From assembly GCF_014648075.1 (NCBI RefSeq), contig NZ_BMQK01000016.1, positions 1 through 64,000 on the forward strand: 64,000 bases of DNA, read 5' to 3'. Below, in pieces: positions 8,039 to 16,834 of the stretch; the first letter of the stretch is position 1; each line of letters opens with the position of its first letter. A program made the position numbers and the translations under genes. Source of the stretch: Streptomyces ruber (GTDB lineage: Bacteria > Actinomycetota > Actinomycetes > Streptomycetales > Streptomycetaceae). The notes below the pieces were generated by a model. The model searched no databases. It had not been told where the DNA came from and worked only from the letters and a program-made list of their open reading frames with translations.

Positions 8039-10579
8039 TCAGCGGTCGCTTCGTGAGCGGTCGGCGCTCGGGGTCGATGCGGTGGACGGGCCCGGCGGGG
8101 AGACGTTCCCGGGGTCGCTTCCGGATGCGCTCCCGGTCTCCGCGTCCTCGTCGCGGGCCCGGAGCGTGCCGCGCTGGAAACCGGCGAGCGAGGAGGCCGC
8201 GCGCTCCGCGGTGAAGTCGTCGGCGGAGTCGGCGGAGCCGGGGAGGCCGGCGTCACCGGTGGGCGGGAGGTCCTCGCGCAGCTCGGCCGCCAGGCTGGTC
8301 TGTGGTATCCGGCGCGGCAGCGGGGCGACTCCCCCGCGTCCGGGCCCGCCCGGGCGGACGGATCCCGGCCGCCGGGTGGGGCCCGCGCCGGCCGCCGGCG
8401 AGGTGCGGGGCGCGGGCCGCGACGCGGCGGTCGTGGCGGTGTCCCGCTCGCCCGGTGCGTGCGTGGCGGAGCGCGGTTCCGCCGCGTACGGCTCCGGGGT
8501 GTGCTCCCTGGTGCGCTCGGTGCCGCCGGACGCCCCGGCCGCGTCCTGGGCGTCCGTGACCGCCTCGTGCACCGGTGACGTCGTGCGGCGGCGGGCGAAC
8601 GCGGGCACCGCCTCCTCCGGGTCACCGGTGTCCGCGGCGGGCCCGTCCTCGGTCTCGCGCACCACGATGTCGTGCGGGACGAGCACGATCGCGGTGGTGC
8701 CGCCGTAGGGCGAGGGGCGCAGGGTGACGGAGATGCCGTGCCGGGTGGCGAGCCGGGCGATCACGAACATGCCGAGCCGCAGGTCGTCGGCGAGTGCGAC
8801 GACGTCGAACTGCGGGGCCACCGCCAGCTGCGCGTTGAACGCCTCGTAGTCCTCCTCCGACATGCCGAGGCCGCGGTCCTCGATCTCGACCGCGAGGCCC
8901 TTGGCGACGGACGCGGCCCGTACGGTCACGGGCTGCGGGGCGGGCGAGTACGCGGTCGCGTTCTCGATGAGTTCGGCCAGCAGGTGGATGACGTCCGCGA
9001 CGGCGGGCGGGGCGACGTACACCTCCTCCTCGGTGTCCACCTCCACCCGCTGGTACTGGGCGACCTCGCCGACGGCGCTGCGCAGGACGTCGATCAGCGC
9101 GACCGGCCGCATCCAGGTGCGTCCCGGGCGCTCGCCGCTCATGATGACGAGGTTCTCCTCGTACCGGCGCAACTGGCTGGCGGTGGAGTCGAGTTCGTAC
9201 AGGCCCTCCAGGACGTGCGGGTCCTGGTGCTGGCGTTCCATCGCGTCCAGCTTGCGCAGCTGCAGGTTGACCAGGTTCTGGCTCTGCCGGGCGATGCCCA
9301 GGATGACCTTCTGGAAACCGCGCCGGGTGTCGGCGAGTTCGACCGCGGTGTGCACGGTCGTGCGCTGCATGGTGTTGAACGCCTGGGCGACCTGGCCGAG
9401 TTCGTCGTGGCCGTAGTCCAGCGACGGGGTGGCGGACTCCACGTCGACCTTCTCGCCCCGGTTGAGGCGGGCGACCACGTCGGGCAGCCGCTCCTCGGCC
9501 AGGCCGAGGGTGGCCAGGCGCAGTCCGCGCAGGCGCAGCGAGAGGGAGCGGGTGATGCGCCAGGACATCACGACGCACAGCAGCACGGCGACGAGGCCGG
9601 CGGCGCTCAGCGAGGCGGCGACGAGGAGCAGGCCGCGGGCCTCGTCACCGCTGCGCTCGAGCAGGCCCCGCGTCTCCTGCTGGATCAGGTCGGTGTACTG
9701 GGGGATGAGCTTGTCCATTGCGTCGTCCCACGGCTGCCGCGCGTCCCGCAGCACGGTGCCGGGGGTGTCGCCGTCCGTGGGGCCGGCGTCGAGCACCTGG
9801 TTCTCCACGGCCTCCAGGGTCGTCCACTCCGGGCTCTGCAGCATCTGCTCGACACGGGTCTTCACGTCGCCGTCCAGCGTGGGCAGGAGCTGGTCGTCGA
9901 CGAGCCACCGCCGGGCGCTGACCAGGTCCGCGAACCGCTTCCGGGTATCCGCGTCGAGCTCCCCGGACGGCCAGGCGAGGGTCAGCAGGGCGTCCTCCTG
10001 CGAGACGAGCTCCGCCGCGTGCTCCAGGGTGACGAGCGGCTGCGCCTGGGAGGTGAGGTCGCCGTTGTCGACCTGGGTGAGCGCCTGGAAGGCGTGGATC
10101 TGCTCGTCGATGATGGTGGTGAACTGGTCCAGCGCCTGCTGCGGGGTGATGTGCGTCTGGTTGTCGACCTGGTCGCGGTAGTACTCGAGGCTGTCGGCCG
10201 CGGCGGCGACGGAGTACAGCCGGTCACCGACGCGGGAGGGGGCCTCCTCGACGGTGCCCGCCCTGTCGACGAGCGTCGCGATCGCCGCGTCGGTGCGCTC
10301 CCGCTGCTCGTCGAGGGCGGCCCGGGCGCCGGCGGTCCCGGCCAGCAGGTCGGCCGAGAGTCTGCGCTCGCGCTGCAGGGCGATGGCGGCGTCGGTGCCC
10401 ATGGCCCCGGTCGACTCGCTCAGCTCGGTCTGCTCCCGCAGCCGCAGCCCCTCCGAGAACATCTGGATCGTCGTCACGCCCCACATGGCGGCGAGGGTGA
10501 CGCTGGGGATCAGCGCCAGGAGGAAGAGCGAGAGACGTATGGAACCGAGACGGCGCCGGGCACCTGTCCGAGAGGGCAT
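8039..10579 (-). CDS. cvnA: nitrate/indolelike-sensing type histidine kinase, conservon sensor CvnA
   Basis: An 846-residue membrane sensor. TM1 is near residues 15-38, followed by a long extracellular helical region resembling NIT sensing domains (about 40-310), TM2 near 315-335 (LVAVLLCVVMSW), a HAMP region, a helical dimerisation segment and an HATPase_c domain with N-box ELIENATAYSP and G-boxes EDRGLGMSEEDYEAF and GLGMF-like DLRLGMFVIARLATRHG. A clear phosphoacceptor His is not evident, as usual for CvnA. The tail (about 640-846) is disordered and Pro/Ala/Glu rich. It heads the minus-strand cvnABCD operon. The ligand is unknown. Confidence 0.93.
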   Translation of the reverse strand: MPSRTGARRRLGSIRLSLFLLALIPSVTLAAMWGVTTIQMFSEGLRLREQTELSESTGAMGTDAAIALQRERRLSADLLAGTAGARAALDEQRERTDAAIATLVDRAGTVEEAPSRVGDRLYSVAAAADSLEYYRDQVDNQTHITPQQALDQFTTIIDEQIHAFQALTQVDNGDLTSQAQPLVTLEHAAELVSQEDALLTLAWPSGELDADTRKRFADLVSARRWLVDDQLLPTLDGDVKTRVEQMLQSPEWTTLEAVENQVLDAGPTDGDTPGTVLRDARQPWDDAMDKLIPQYTDLIQQETRGLLERSGDEARGLLLVAASLSAAGLVAVLLCVVMSWRITRSLSLRLRGLRLATLGLAEERLPDVVARLNRGEKVDVESATPSLDYGHDELGQVAQAFNTMQRTTVHTAVELADTRRGFQKVILGIARQSQNLVNLQLRKLDAMERQHQDPHVLEGLYELDSTASQLRRYEENLVIMSGERPGRTWMRPVALIDVLRSAVGEVAQYQRVEVDTEEEVYVAPPAVADVIHLLAELIENATAYSPAPQPVTVRAASVAKGLAVEIEDRGLGMSEEDYEAFNAQLAVAPQFDVVALADDLRLGMFVIARLATRHGISVTLRPSPYGGTTAIVLVPHDIVVRETEDGPAADTGDPEEAVPAFARRRTTSPVHEAVTDAQDAAGASGGTERTREHTPEPYAAEPRSATHAPGERDTATTAASRPAPRTSPAAGAGPTRRPGSVRPGGPGRGGVAPLPRRIPQTSLAAELREDLPPTGDAGLPGSADSADDFTAERAASSLAGFQRGTLRARDEDAETGSASGSDPGNVSPPGPSTASTPSADRSRSDR

Positions 10580-10821
10580 CGTCGTCCTTGGGCGATCGGT
10601 AGGGCGGGGTGTGGTCCGGGGACGGGGTGGTCCAGGGGGCGGGAGCGGACCGGAGGGGCGAGGCGGTCCGGAGGAGCGGAAGTGGTCCGAGAGCGAGCGG
10701 TGTCGTCAGTGGGACGCGGTACGAGTGGCGCGCAGGATGCTATCCGTACAAACGGTCGCACGCATCGCCAGGGACCCGCTTGCTCATAAGTACGGGCCGG
10801 TGCTCACCTCGCGCGGGCGGA
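10580..10821. promoter_or_regulatory. intergenic region carrying the conservon promoter
   Basis: The 242 bp between the sugar-binding protein stop and cvnA hold a minus-strand promoter candidate: a TAGCAT -10-like hexamer near 10739-10744, preceded by a TTTGTAC stretch. The half next to cvnA is rich in GGTCCG repeats. No other gene is visible. Confidence 0.4.
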
Positions 10822-11835
10822 TCAACGGGTCCCGTTCGCCGCGAACTCGGCGACGTCGTCGGCGTTCTGCCTGGTGACGAAGGCGGGGCCGGTGAGCACC
10901 GGGGCCTCGCCGCCACCGGTGACGTTGCCGTTGGTCTCGTGCAGCCAGAGCGCGTCCACCGCGAGGTAGCCCTGCAGATACGGCTGCTGGTCGACGGCGA
11001 ACTGCACGTCGCCCTTCCGTACCGCGTGGACGATGTCCTCGTTGAGGTCGAAGGTGGCGACCTCGGCGGCGCTGCCGGACTGCTTCACCGACTTGACGGA
11101 GGCGAGCGCGAACTGGGCGCCCAGGGTGACGACCTCGTCGATGGTGGGGTCCTGGCGCAGGGCCGCCGCGACGGAGTCGGTCACCGCGTCCATGTCGGTG
11201 CCGTCCACGTACAGGTTCTGGGTCTCGCCGCCGAAGGCGTTCCGCACTCCGGCGCAGCGGGCCTCCATGGCGACGTTGCCGCGCTCGTGGACGACGCACA
11301 GGGTGTGCTCGGCCTCGAGGTCGTCCAGTTTGTCGCCGAGGGCGCGGCCCGCGAGGTTCTCGTCCTGGCCGAAATACTGCAGCAGGCCGTGCGACTGCCA
11401 GGAGTCGATCCCGGAGTTGAGGCCGACGACGGGTATGCCGGCCTTGCGCGCCTCGTCCACCGCGGACTTCATCGCGGCCGGCTTGGCCAGGGTCAGCGCG
11501 ATGCCGTCGACCCGGTCGTCGACCGCGTCGCGCACCAGTTCGGCCTGCTTCGTCGCGTCCGCGTCGCTCGCGTACGTCAGGTCGATGCCGCCCTTGGCCG
11601 CCGCGGCCTCGGCCCCCCTGCGCACCCGCTCCCAGAAGGCGTCGCCCTCGGCACCGTGGGTGATCATCGCGACCCTGAGCCCGGAGCCGTCCGCCGCGCC
11701 GCTTCCCGAGCCGGAGTCGGCACCGTCCGAGTCCGAGCAGCCGGCCGCGAGCAGGCAGACGGCCGCCACGGCGGAGACGAGGGCCGTGGCGCGGACGGGA
11801 CCGGAAGAACCGTGGGAGCCGGAGGACGTGTTCAT
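10822..11835 (-). CDS. sugar ABC transporter substrate-binding lipoprotein (orphan)
   Basis: A 337-residue periplasmic-binding-protein fold 1 family member (Peripla_BP_4, ribose/rhizopine type). A lipoprotein signal with lipobox LAAGC (Cys near residue 27) is followed by a Ser/Gly/Asp linker. Motifs such as LRVAMITHGAEGDAFWERV, DGIALTLAKPAAMKSAVDEA and the GIPVVGLNSGID segment are typical. The ATG at 11835 is preferred to upstream starts because it begins the signal peptide directly. No permease or ATPase gene lies next to it, so it either pairs with a transporter elsewhere or acts as a solute sensor. Confidence 0.88.
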   Translation of the reverse strand: MNTSSGSHGSSGPVRATALVSAVAAVCLLAAGCSDSDGADSGSGSGAADGSGLRVAMITHGAEGDAFWERVRRGAEAAAAKGGIDLTYASDADATKQAELVRDAVDDRVDGIALTLAKPAAMKSAVDEARKAGIPVVGLNSGIDSWQSHGLLQYFGQDENLAGRALGDKLDDLEAEHTLCVVHERGNVAMEARCAGVRNAFGGETQNLYVDGTDMDAVTDSVAAALRQDPTIDEVVTLGAQFALASVKSVKQSGSAAEVATFDLNEDIVHAVRKGDVQFAVDQQPYLQGYLAVDALWLHETNGNVTGGGEAPVLTGPAFVTRQNADDVAEFAANGTR

Positions 11836-12109
11836 GAAGGTGCGGCACCTCGCTGTGCGGCCGAGCCGAGGGAGAGGAGGGGGACGGGCGGGTTGCTGAG
11901 AGGACGGAAGGGGCGGTCGGAAACAGAACAGGAACGGACAGGACGAAGCCGACGCGGCCACCTGGACAGTGCGCGTCGACTTCCGGACATGCGCTTGCCG
12001 GAGCCAATCGCGTGTGACCTCTGGTAGTCAAGTGAACAACTGTGAGGGAACGGTGGATACGCCCCGAGACGGCCTGCCGGATGTCTGCCGACACGTGCCA
12101 CCAGGCTCG

Positions 12110-12535
12110 AGGCCATGGGGCGGGCCTCCGTCCGGGCACCGGCGCGGCCGGCGCGCGGCTCTTCGCCCGGGAGGGCGCCGGGTGCCGCCGGCCGCCCGCA
12201 CGGAGGACCGGCCGAAGGCGGTGGCCGAGGAGATCCGGCGGGCCGGCGGGACCGTGGAGCACGTGGTGGGCGACCTGGCCGACGCGGCCCGGAGGGCGTC
12301 CGGGTCGACGCCGCCGCGCCCGGCACGACGCTCACCGAGACGGTCCGCGAGCGGGGCGAGCACTCCCCCGGCGTCGTCGACCAGCTCGGCGCCCGGACGC
12401 CGCCGCGCCGCGCCGCCGCCCCGGAGGAGATCGCCGAGGCCGCCGCCTGGCTGCTCACCGACCGCGCCTCGTACGGGACCGGCGCGGTCCTCCCGGCCGA
12501 CGGCGGCGCACGGGCCCGACGGTCCCGCGGGCGCG
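12110..12535 (+). pseudogene. decayed short-chain dehydrogenase/reductase
   Basis: Remnants of one SDR protein lie in three different frames in the right order. GTGAAGARLFAREGA (about 12130-12176) is the cofactor-loop helix, AVAEEIRRAGGTVEHVVGDL (about 12220-12280) the next strand, and RVDAAAPGTTLTETVRERG through PEEIAEAAAWLLTDRASYGT (about 12300-12480) the C-terminal third, ending in ADGG. The central part with the Ser and YxxxK catalytic residues is missing, about 100 residues. At least two frameshifts and an internal deletion mean no functional enzyme. The intact DUF779 gene starts 70 bp downstream. Confidence 0.8.
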
Positions 12536-12605
12536 CGCAACCCCGCCGCAACGTGCACCGGAGTTCACTGTCCACCGCCGACTGCCCGAGGCGGAGGGAT
12601 GCCCG

Positions 12606-12989
12606 GTGAGCGAGACGACGCACGAGACGACGCACGAGACACCGCCCCGCGTGGAGCTCACGCCCGCGGCCGCCGAGCTGCTGCGGCGGCTGCGCGCGGC
12701 GCACGGGCCGCTGATGTTCCACCAGTCCGGCGGCTGCTGCGACGGCAGCGCGCCCATGTGCTACCCGGCGGGCGAGTTCCGTACCGGCGCCTCGGACGTG
12801 CTGCTGGCCGAGCTGGCGGTCGACGGGGTGGCCGAGCCGGTCCCGTTCTGGATGTCGCGGAACCAGTACGAGGCGTGGAGCCACACCCGGCTGACCGTCG
12901 ACGTGGTGCCGGGACGGGGCAGCGGGTTCTCGCTGGAGGCGCCCGAAGGGGTGCGTTTTCTGATCAGGTCCCGCGTCGTGAAGTCCTGA
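12606..12989 (+). CDS. DUF779 family protein
   Basis: A 127-residue DUF779 protein. The conserved core FHQSGGCCDGSAPMCYP, with its Cys-Cys and Cys residues, and the acidic/aromatic C-terminal half (FWMSRNQYEAWSHTRLTVDV) identify the family. DUF779 proteins are commonly found beside acetaldehyde or other aldehyde dehydrogenases; none is adjacent here. The GTG at 12606 is chosen because translation in the same frame upstream is the shadow of the decayed SDR. The N-terminus has a SETTHETTHET repeat. The molecular role is unknown. Confidence 0.85.
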   Translation: MSETTHETTHETPPRVELTPAAAELLRRLRAAHGPLMFHQSGGCCDGSAPMCYPAGEFRTGASDVLLAELAVDGVAEPVPFWMSRNQYEAWSHTRLTVDVVPGRGSGFSLEAPEGVRFLIRSRVVKS

Positions 12990-13064
12990 ACGCCGCCTTG
13001 GCGGCCACCGCCTGATGCACTTGCCTGAAGTCCCGTACATCTGACGAGGCATCAGGGAGTCGCC

Positions 13065-14297
13065 GTGGTGGTGCGCCGAGCCGGACGGTTCAGATCGTTC
13101 CTGACGGTCCTCGCGGCCTGTGGCGCGCTGGCGGGTGGCGCCCTCGTGGGGGCGCCACCCGCCGGCGCCGTGCCGAAGGGTGCGGTGATCGCCCCGGGCG
13201 TCGGCTACCGGCAGCTGAAGGTACCGGCGGCCTCGGGTACCGCGCGCGCCCATGTACTGACCGTCGACCTGCGCGCCCCGGGCGTACGGGTGGGTCTGCT
13301 GCGCCCCGGCGTGGTGGCGGCCCGGGCGCCCGTGTCACGGCTGGCCGACGGCATGCACGCCGTGGCAGGGGTCAACGGCGATTTCTTCCACATCAGCGAG
13401 GCCCAGCACCGGGGCGTCAGGGCCACGGGCGCGCCGGTCGGCCCGGCGGTCGCGGACGGGCGCCCGCTGAAGGGCGCGGTCCCGAACGGCCAGCGCTTCG
13501 GCCCGGCGCTGCCGCCCGGTACGAGCACCCGCGACGTGCTCGGTGTCGGCACCGACCGCACGGCCCGGCTGGACGGCCTCGCCCTCGACGGCGCGGTCAC
13601 CACCGCCCTGGGTGTCGTGCCCCTCGGCGGCCTCAACCAGTACGCGCTGCCGCGGGATTCCGTCGGCGCGTTCACCGCGGACTGGGGCAGCGCCTCGCGG
13701 GTGCGCGCCGTCTGCGGCTCGGACACCGACCGGGCTGCGCCGTGCAGCGCGGACACGTACGAGGTGACGGTCAGAGGCGGCCGGGTGGCGTCGGTGACCC
13801 GCAGCCCCGGCGGCGGCGCCATCTCCTCGGGCACCACCGTCCTGGTGGGGCGCGAGGAGGGCGCCCGGTGGCTGCGCGGACTGTCGGTGGGCGACCGGGT
13901 CGGCGTGCGGCACCGGCTCGTGGCCGCGAGGAGCCGTACCCCGTACGCGATGGCGGTGGGCGGCACCCCGGTCCTCCGCGACGGGCGGCCCCTGCCGCGG
14001 CTCGACGGCAGGACCGCGGCCGTGCGGACCGTGGCGGGCATCGCGGACGGCGGGCGCCGGCTGCTGCTGGTCGCCCTGGACGGCGCGCCGGAGCACCGCC
14101 GCGGCCTGACCGTCGCCGAAACGGCCCGGCTGATGCGGAGGCTGGGCGCACAGCACGCCCTGAACCTCGACGGAGGCGGCTCGTCCACGCTCGTCGCGCG
14201 CAGGCCGGGAGCGCGGGCCGTCTCGGTGCGCAACCACCCCAGCGGCGGCGCGGAACGCCCCGTGCCCAACGGCATCGGCGTCTTCGTGGGCCGCTGA
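13065..14297 (+). CDS. secreted phosphodiester glycosidase family protein (NAGPA domain)
   Basis: A 410-residue exported protein. An N-terminal signal peptide (basic RRAGRFRS, hydrophobic LTVLAACGALAGGALVGA, cut after GAVP-like Ala) leads into a NAGPA/phosphodiester glycosidase domain: AVAGVNGDFFHISEAQ near residue 100, AVGGTPVLRDG, and the C-terminal hallmark HALNLDGGGSSTLVARR. Family members cleave N-acetylglucosamine-1-phosphodiesters or act on cell-wall glycans; the substrate is not known. Consecutive GTG codons begin the frame; 13065 is used, with GGGAG five bases upstream. Confidence 0.9.
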   Translation: MVVRRAGRFRSFLTVLAACGALAGGALVGAPPAGAVPKGAVIAPGVGYRQLKVPAASGTARAHVLTVDLRAPGVRVGLLRPGVVAARAPVSRLADGMHAVAGVNGDFFHISEAQHRGVRATGAPVGPAVADGRPLKGAVPNGQRFGPALPPGTSTRDVLGVGTDRTARLDGLALDGAVTTALGVVPLGGLNQYALPRDSVGAFTADWGSASRVRAVCGSDTDRAAPCSADTYEVTVRGGRVASVTRSPGGGAISSGTTVLVGREEGARWLRGLSVGDRVGVRHRLVAARSRTPYAMAVGGTPVLRDGRPLPRLDGRTAAVRTVAGIADGGRRLLLVALDGAPEHRRGLTVAETARLMRRLGAQHALNLDGGGSSTLVARRPGARAVSVRNHPSGGAERPVPNGIGVFVGR

Positions 14298-14365
14298 ACC
14301 GCGCGGCCCCGCACGGCCCCCGCATGGACCCGAGTTCCTCACGGCCCCCACAGTCCTCACAGTCC

Positions 14366-14560
14366 TCACGGTCTGAGGCTGCTGACCACGTCCGTCGTCG
14401 CCGCGAGCCCGTCGTGGATGGTCGGCGCCATGCTCGTGCTCGCCAGATGGAAGCCCAGCAGGACGCAGACCAGGGCGTGCGAGAGCCTCAGCCCGCCGTT
14501 GCGCAGGAACACCACCGCCAGGATCGCGAGCAGCAGCAGCAACGAGATGGAAACGACCAT
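14366..14560 (-). CDS. small membrane protein, conserved in Streptomyces
   Basis: A 64-residue protein. Residues 1-20 form a strongly hydrophobic helix (VVSISLLLLLAILAVVFL), then NGGLRLSHALVCVLLGFHLA, a second weaker helix, and a soluble tail. ATG 14560 is preferred over the longer frame because GGAGGAGG lies 7 bases upstream. No function is assigned to this family to my knowledge. It is convergent with the NAGPA-domain gene, 68 bp apart. Confidence 0.75.
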   Translation of the reverse strand: MVVSISLLLLLAILAVVFLRNGGLRLSHALVCVLLGFHLASTSMAPTIHDGLAATTDVVSSLRP

Positions 14561-14702
14561 CGTCAACCTCCTCCGCCACGTCCGTTTCGCGGCGTTCGGC
14601 CGCAAGTGTGGCGCAGCGGAGGGGCCGTCCGGGCGGCTGACCTGTCCGCCGAACGTGTGGTGTTCCGTCCGGGGCGTCAGAGGACCTTGTGCGGTGCCGC
14701 GG

Positions 14703-15566
14703 TCACCTGTGCGCGTCGAGGAACGCCTCGAGGCCCGCGAGGTCGTCCGTGTTGAGGTGGTCGACGCCGGCCGCGACGAGTTCGCCCCACAGCGCGTCCC
14801 GGGCCGGGCCCGCGGCGTCGGGCGTGGCCCAGAAGCGCACCCGCTGCCCGCGCACGTGGGCCGTCCGGACGATGTCGCGCAGCTTGGCGCGTTCGGCCTC
14901 CGGGAAGGCCCCCACGCCCCGCCAGGTGAAGTTGAGCGTCCAGTTGTCGCTGATCAGCGGCATGAAGGCGGCGGGCGCCGGACCGCCGAGGTCGTCGAGG
15001 CGGCCGTCGTAGAAGGCGTGGCGCACCCGCTGCGCCTCCATCGGCTCCCGCGCCGCGCGGTGCCCCGAGACCACCACGGTGACCGCTCCGGACCGGACGC
15101 GGCCGCGGTCGTACGTCGTGAACAGGTGCCGGTGGCGGCGCAGCAGGCGGTCGAGCGCGGCGTACGTCGAGGCGCCCTCGGTCTTGAGGTCGACGAGCAG
15201 TTGCAGCGGCTTGCGGTGTCCGCGGTACACGGACCCGCCGTTCGCCCTGACGCGGGCCGCGAGCGGGGCGAGGTAGAGGGAGTCCAGGGTGCGGGACGGG
15301 TCGAGGTCGACCGCGTCGTGGGCGACCAGCAGCTGCCCGTCGACGAGCCAGACGTCGGCCTCGACGCTGCCGAAGCGGTGGTCGAGGGCGTCGAACAGGG
15401 GGCGTGGGTGCTCGTAGTCGTTGTGGGCGTGGGCCCGCCACAGGGGGCGGACCCGGTGCTCCCGGTGTTCCCGCCCGCCCGCCCACGCGTCGGTGACGGG
15501 CAGGACGGCGGTGCCCGCGAGGGCGGCGCCGAGGGTGAGGATTCTGCGACGGGTGCTGGCGGCCAT
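14703..15566 (-). CDS. secreted PI-PLC-like/glycerophosphodiesterase-type phosphodiesterase
   Basis: A 287-residue protein with a twin-arginine-like signal (STRRRILTLGAALAGTAVLP). The mature part has the TIM-barrel phosphodiesterase signatures: WRAHAHNDYEHPRPLFDALD, GSVEADVWLVDGQLLVAHD with the catalytic Glu/Asp and His, and VDLKTEG. The C-terminus has VRFWATPDAAGPARDALWGE and VDHLNTDDLAGL. This pattern belongs to the AIM6-like branch of the PLC-like phosphodiesterase superfamily; the substrate is unproven. ATG 15566 is preceded by GAGAGG; the longer upstream frame overlaps the terminator at 15700. Confidence 0.87.
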   Translation of the reverse strand: MAASTRRRILTLGAALAGTAVLPVTDAWAGGREHREHRVRPLWRAHAHNDYEHPRPLFDALDHRFGSVEADVWLVDGQLLVAHDAVDLDPSRTLDSLYLAPLAARVRANGGSVYRGHRKPLQLLVDLKTEGASTYAALDRLLRRHRHLFTTYDRGRVRSGAVTVVVSGHRAAREPMEAQRVRHAFYDGRLDDLGGPAPAAFMPLISDNWTLNFTWRGVGAFPEAERAKLRDIVRTAHVRGQRVRFWATPDAAGPARDALWGELVAAGVDHLNTDDLAGLEAFLDAHR

Positions 15567-15699
15567 GGTCTGCCTCTCGGGAGTGCCGGATCGGAACCCC
15601 AGCGAGTATGGGGTCCGCCGGGGGCGGGGCAGCAGTGCCGCGCGCACGAGTTGGCCGGACCGCCGTCGTGCGTTCACTTCGGCGGAACCGGTGCCACCG

Positions 15700-15731
15700 G
15701 AAAGCCCGCCCCAGTTGGGACGGGCTTTCCT
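15700..15731 (-). terminator. terminator of the acyl-CoA dehydrogenase operon
   Basis: GGAAAGCCCG and its exact complement form a 10-bp stem around a 12-base loop that can pair further (CCC/GGG). It lies 20 bp past the stop codon of the minus-strand acyl-CoA dehydrogenase gene and upstream of the phosphodiesterase gene, which keeps the two units separate. Confidence 0.85.
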
Positions 15732-15751
15732 TCCGTGCACCCCACCGGCCG

Positions 15752-16834
15752 TCAGGGCGCCCGCAGATCGACCAGTTCGGCCAGGGCCGCACGGTGGCCG
15801 CCCGCCGTGCCGTAGGCGATCGAGTCGGCCTTGGCGCGCTTGAGGTACAGGTGCACGGGGTGCTCCCAGGTCATGCCGATGCCGCCGTGGAGCTGGAGTG
15901 CCTCCTCGGCGGCGCGGACCGCGACGGGCGCGGCGTAGGCCTGGGCGACGGTGACGGCCACGTCGGTGTCAGCACCGCCGACCAGTGCGTCGGCGGCGTT
16001 GCGCGCCGCCGCCCGCAGGCCCGCGATCTCCAGCCAGAGCCGGGCGAGGCGGTGCTTGAGCGCCTGGAAGCCGCCGACGGGCCGGTTGAACTGCCTGCGT
16101 TCCTTCAGGTGCCGGACCGTCTCGGTCAGGCACCAGTCGGCGAGGCCGAGCTGCTCGGAGGCGAGCAGTCCGGCTCCGGCGCGCAGGGCCCTGCGTACGG
16201 CGGGTCCGGTGGCTCCCACTCGCGTTCCCGGTGCCCCGTCGAGGACGACCGTCGCCACCGGCCGGGTCAGGTCCAGGGACACCTGTGGCGTGACGGTCAC
16301 GGCGCCGGCGGCCACCGCGTACAGGCCGCCGTCGTCCGCGGGGACGAGCAGCACGTCGGCGGCGGCCGCGTCCGCGATGCCGGTCAGTTCCCCGTGCAGG
16401 GCGCCGCCGGCGAGTCGTACGGTCCTCCAGGCGCCGTGCGGGGCCACGTTCAGCGCCACGGCGAGGACGCCGACCGTGTCGCCGGACGCCAGTTCGCCCA
16501 GCAGGTCGCGGGCCCCGGCGGCGAGCAGTGCCTCGGTGGCCACGACCGCGCTGGTCAGGTACGGCACGGGGGCGACGGCCCGCCCCAGCTCCTCCAGGAC
16601 CACGGCGGCCTCGCGGTGCGTGGCGCCCTGGCCGCCCAGGTCCTCCGGTACCAGGAGTCCGGCGAGTCCCATCCCCTCGGTGAGTCTCTTCCACAGCGCC
16701 CGGTCGTGCGGCGTGCCGGACTCGGTGCGCGCGATGACGCCCGCCGCGTCGCAGTGGTCCGTGAGCAGGTCGCGGACGGCGGCGCGCAGTGCCTCTTCCT
16801 CCTCCGAGTACAGCAGGTGGTGCCGTGCGCTCAT
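15752..16834 (-). CDS. acyl-CoA dehydrogenase family protein (short)
   Basis: A 360-residue flavoprotein of the acyl-CoA dehydrogenase superfamily. The N-terminal helical domain is followed by a somewhat degenerate middle beta domain and a C-terminal domain with KERRQFNRPVGGFQALKHRL and the QLHGGIGMTWEHPVHLYLKRA block that binds FAD. It is somewhat shorter than classical enzymes (about 380). The ATG overlaps the stop of the upstream gene (ATGA), and GGAAGGA precedes it. The pair with the next gene resembles alpha/beta heteromeric acyl-CoA dehydrogenases of actinobacterial steroid or branched fatty acid degradation; the substrate is inferred only as a CoA thioester. Confidence 0.9.
   Translation of the reverse strand: MSARHHLLYSEEEEALRAAVRDLLTDHCDAAGVIARTESGTPHDRALWKRLTEGMGLAGLLVPEDLGGQGATHREAAVVLEELGRAVAPVPYLTSAVVATEALLAAGARDLLGELASGDTVGVLAVALNVAPHGAWRTVRLAGGALHGELTGIADAAAADVLLVPADDGGLYAVAAGAVTVTPQVSLDLTRPVATVVLDGAPGTRVGATGPAVRRALRAGAGLLASEQLGLADWCLTETVRHLKERRQFNRPVGGFQALKHRLARLWLEIAGLRAAARNAADALVGGADTDVAVTVAQAYAAPVAVRAAEEALQLHGGIGMTWEHPVHLYLKRAKADSIAYGTAGGHRAALAELVDLRAP

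Noticed and set aside
8672..10789. 705-residue plus-strand open frame opposite cvnA
   Set aside because: Antisense shadow of a long GC-rich gene; composition (Gly, Val, Leu, His, Gln) is typical of the antisense frame.
12042..12605. N-terminal extension of the DUF779 protein
   Set aside because: This frame is low-complexity Arg/Pro and overlaps the SDR remnants read in other frames; GTG 12606 starts the family-like sequence.
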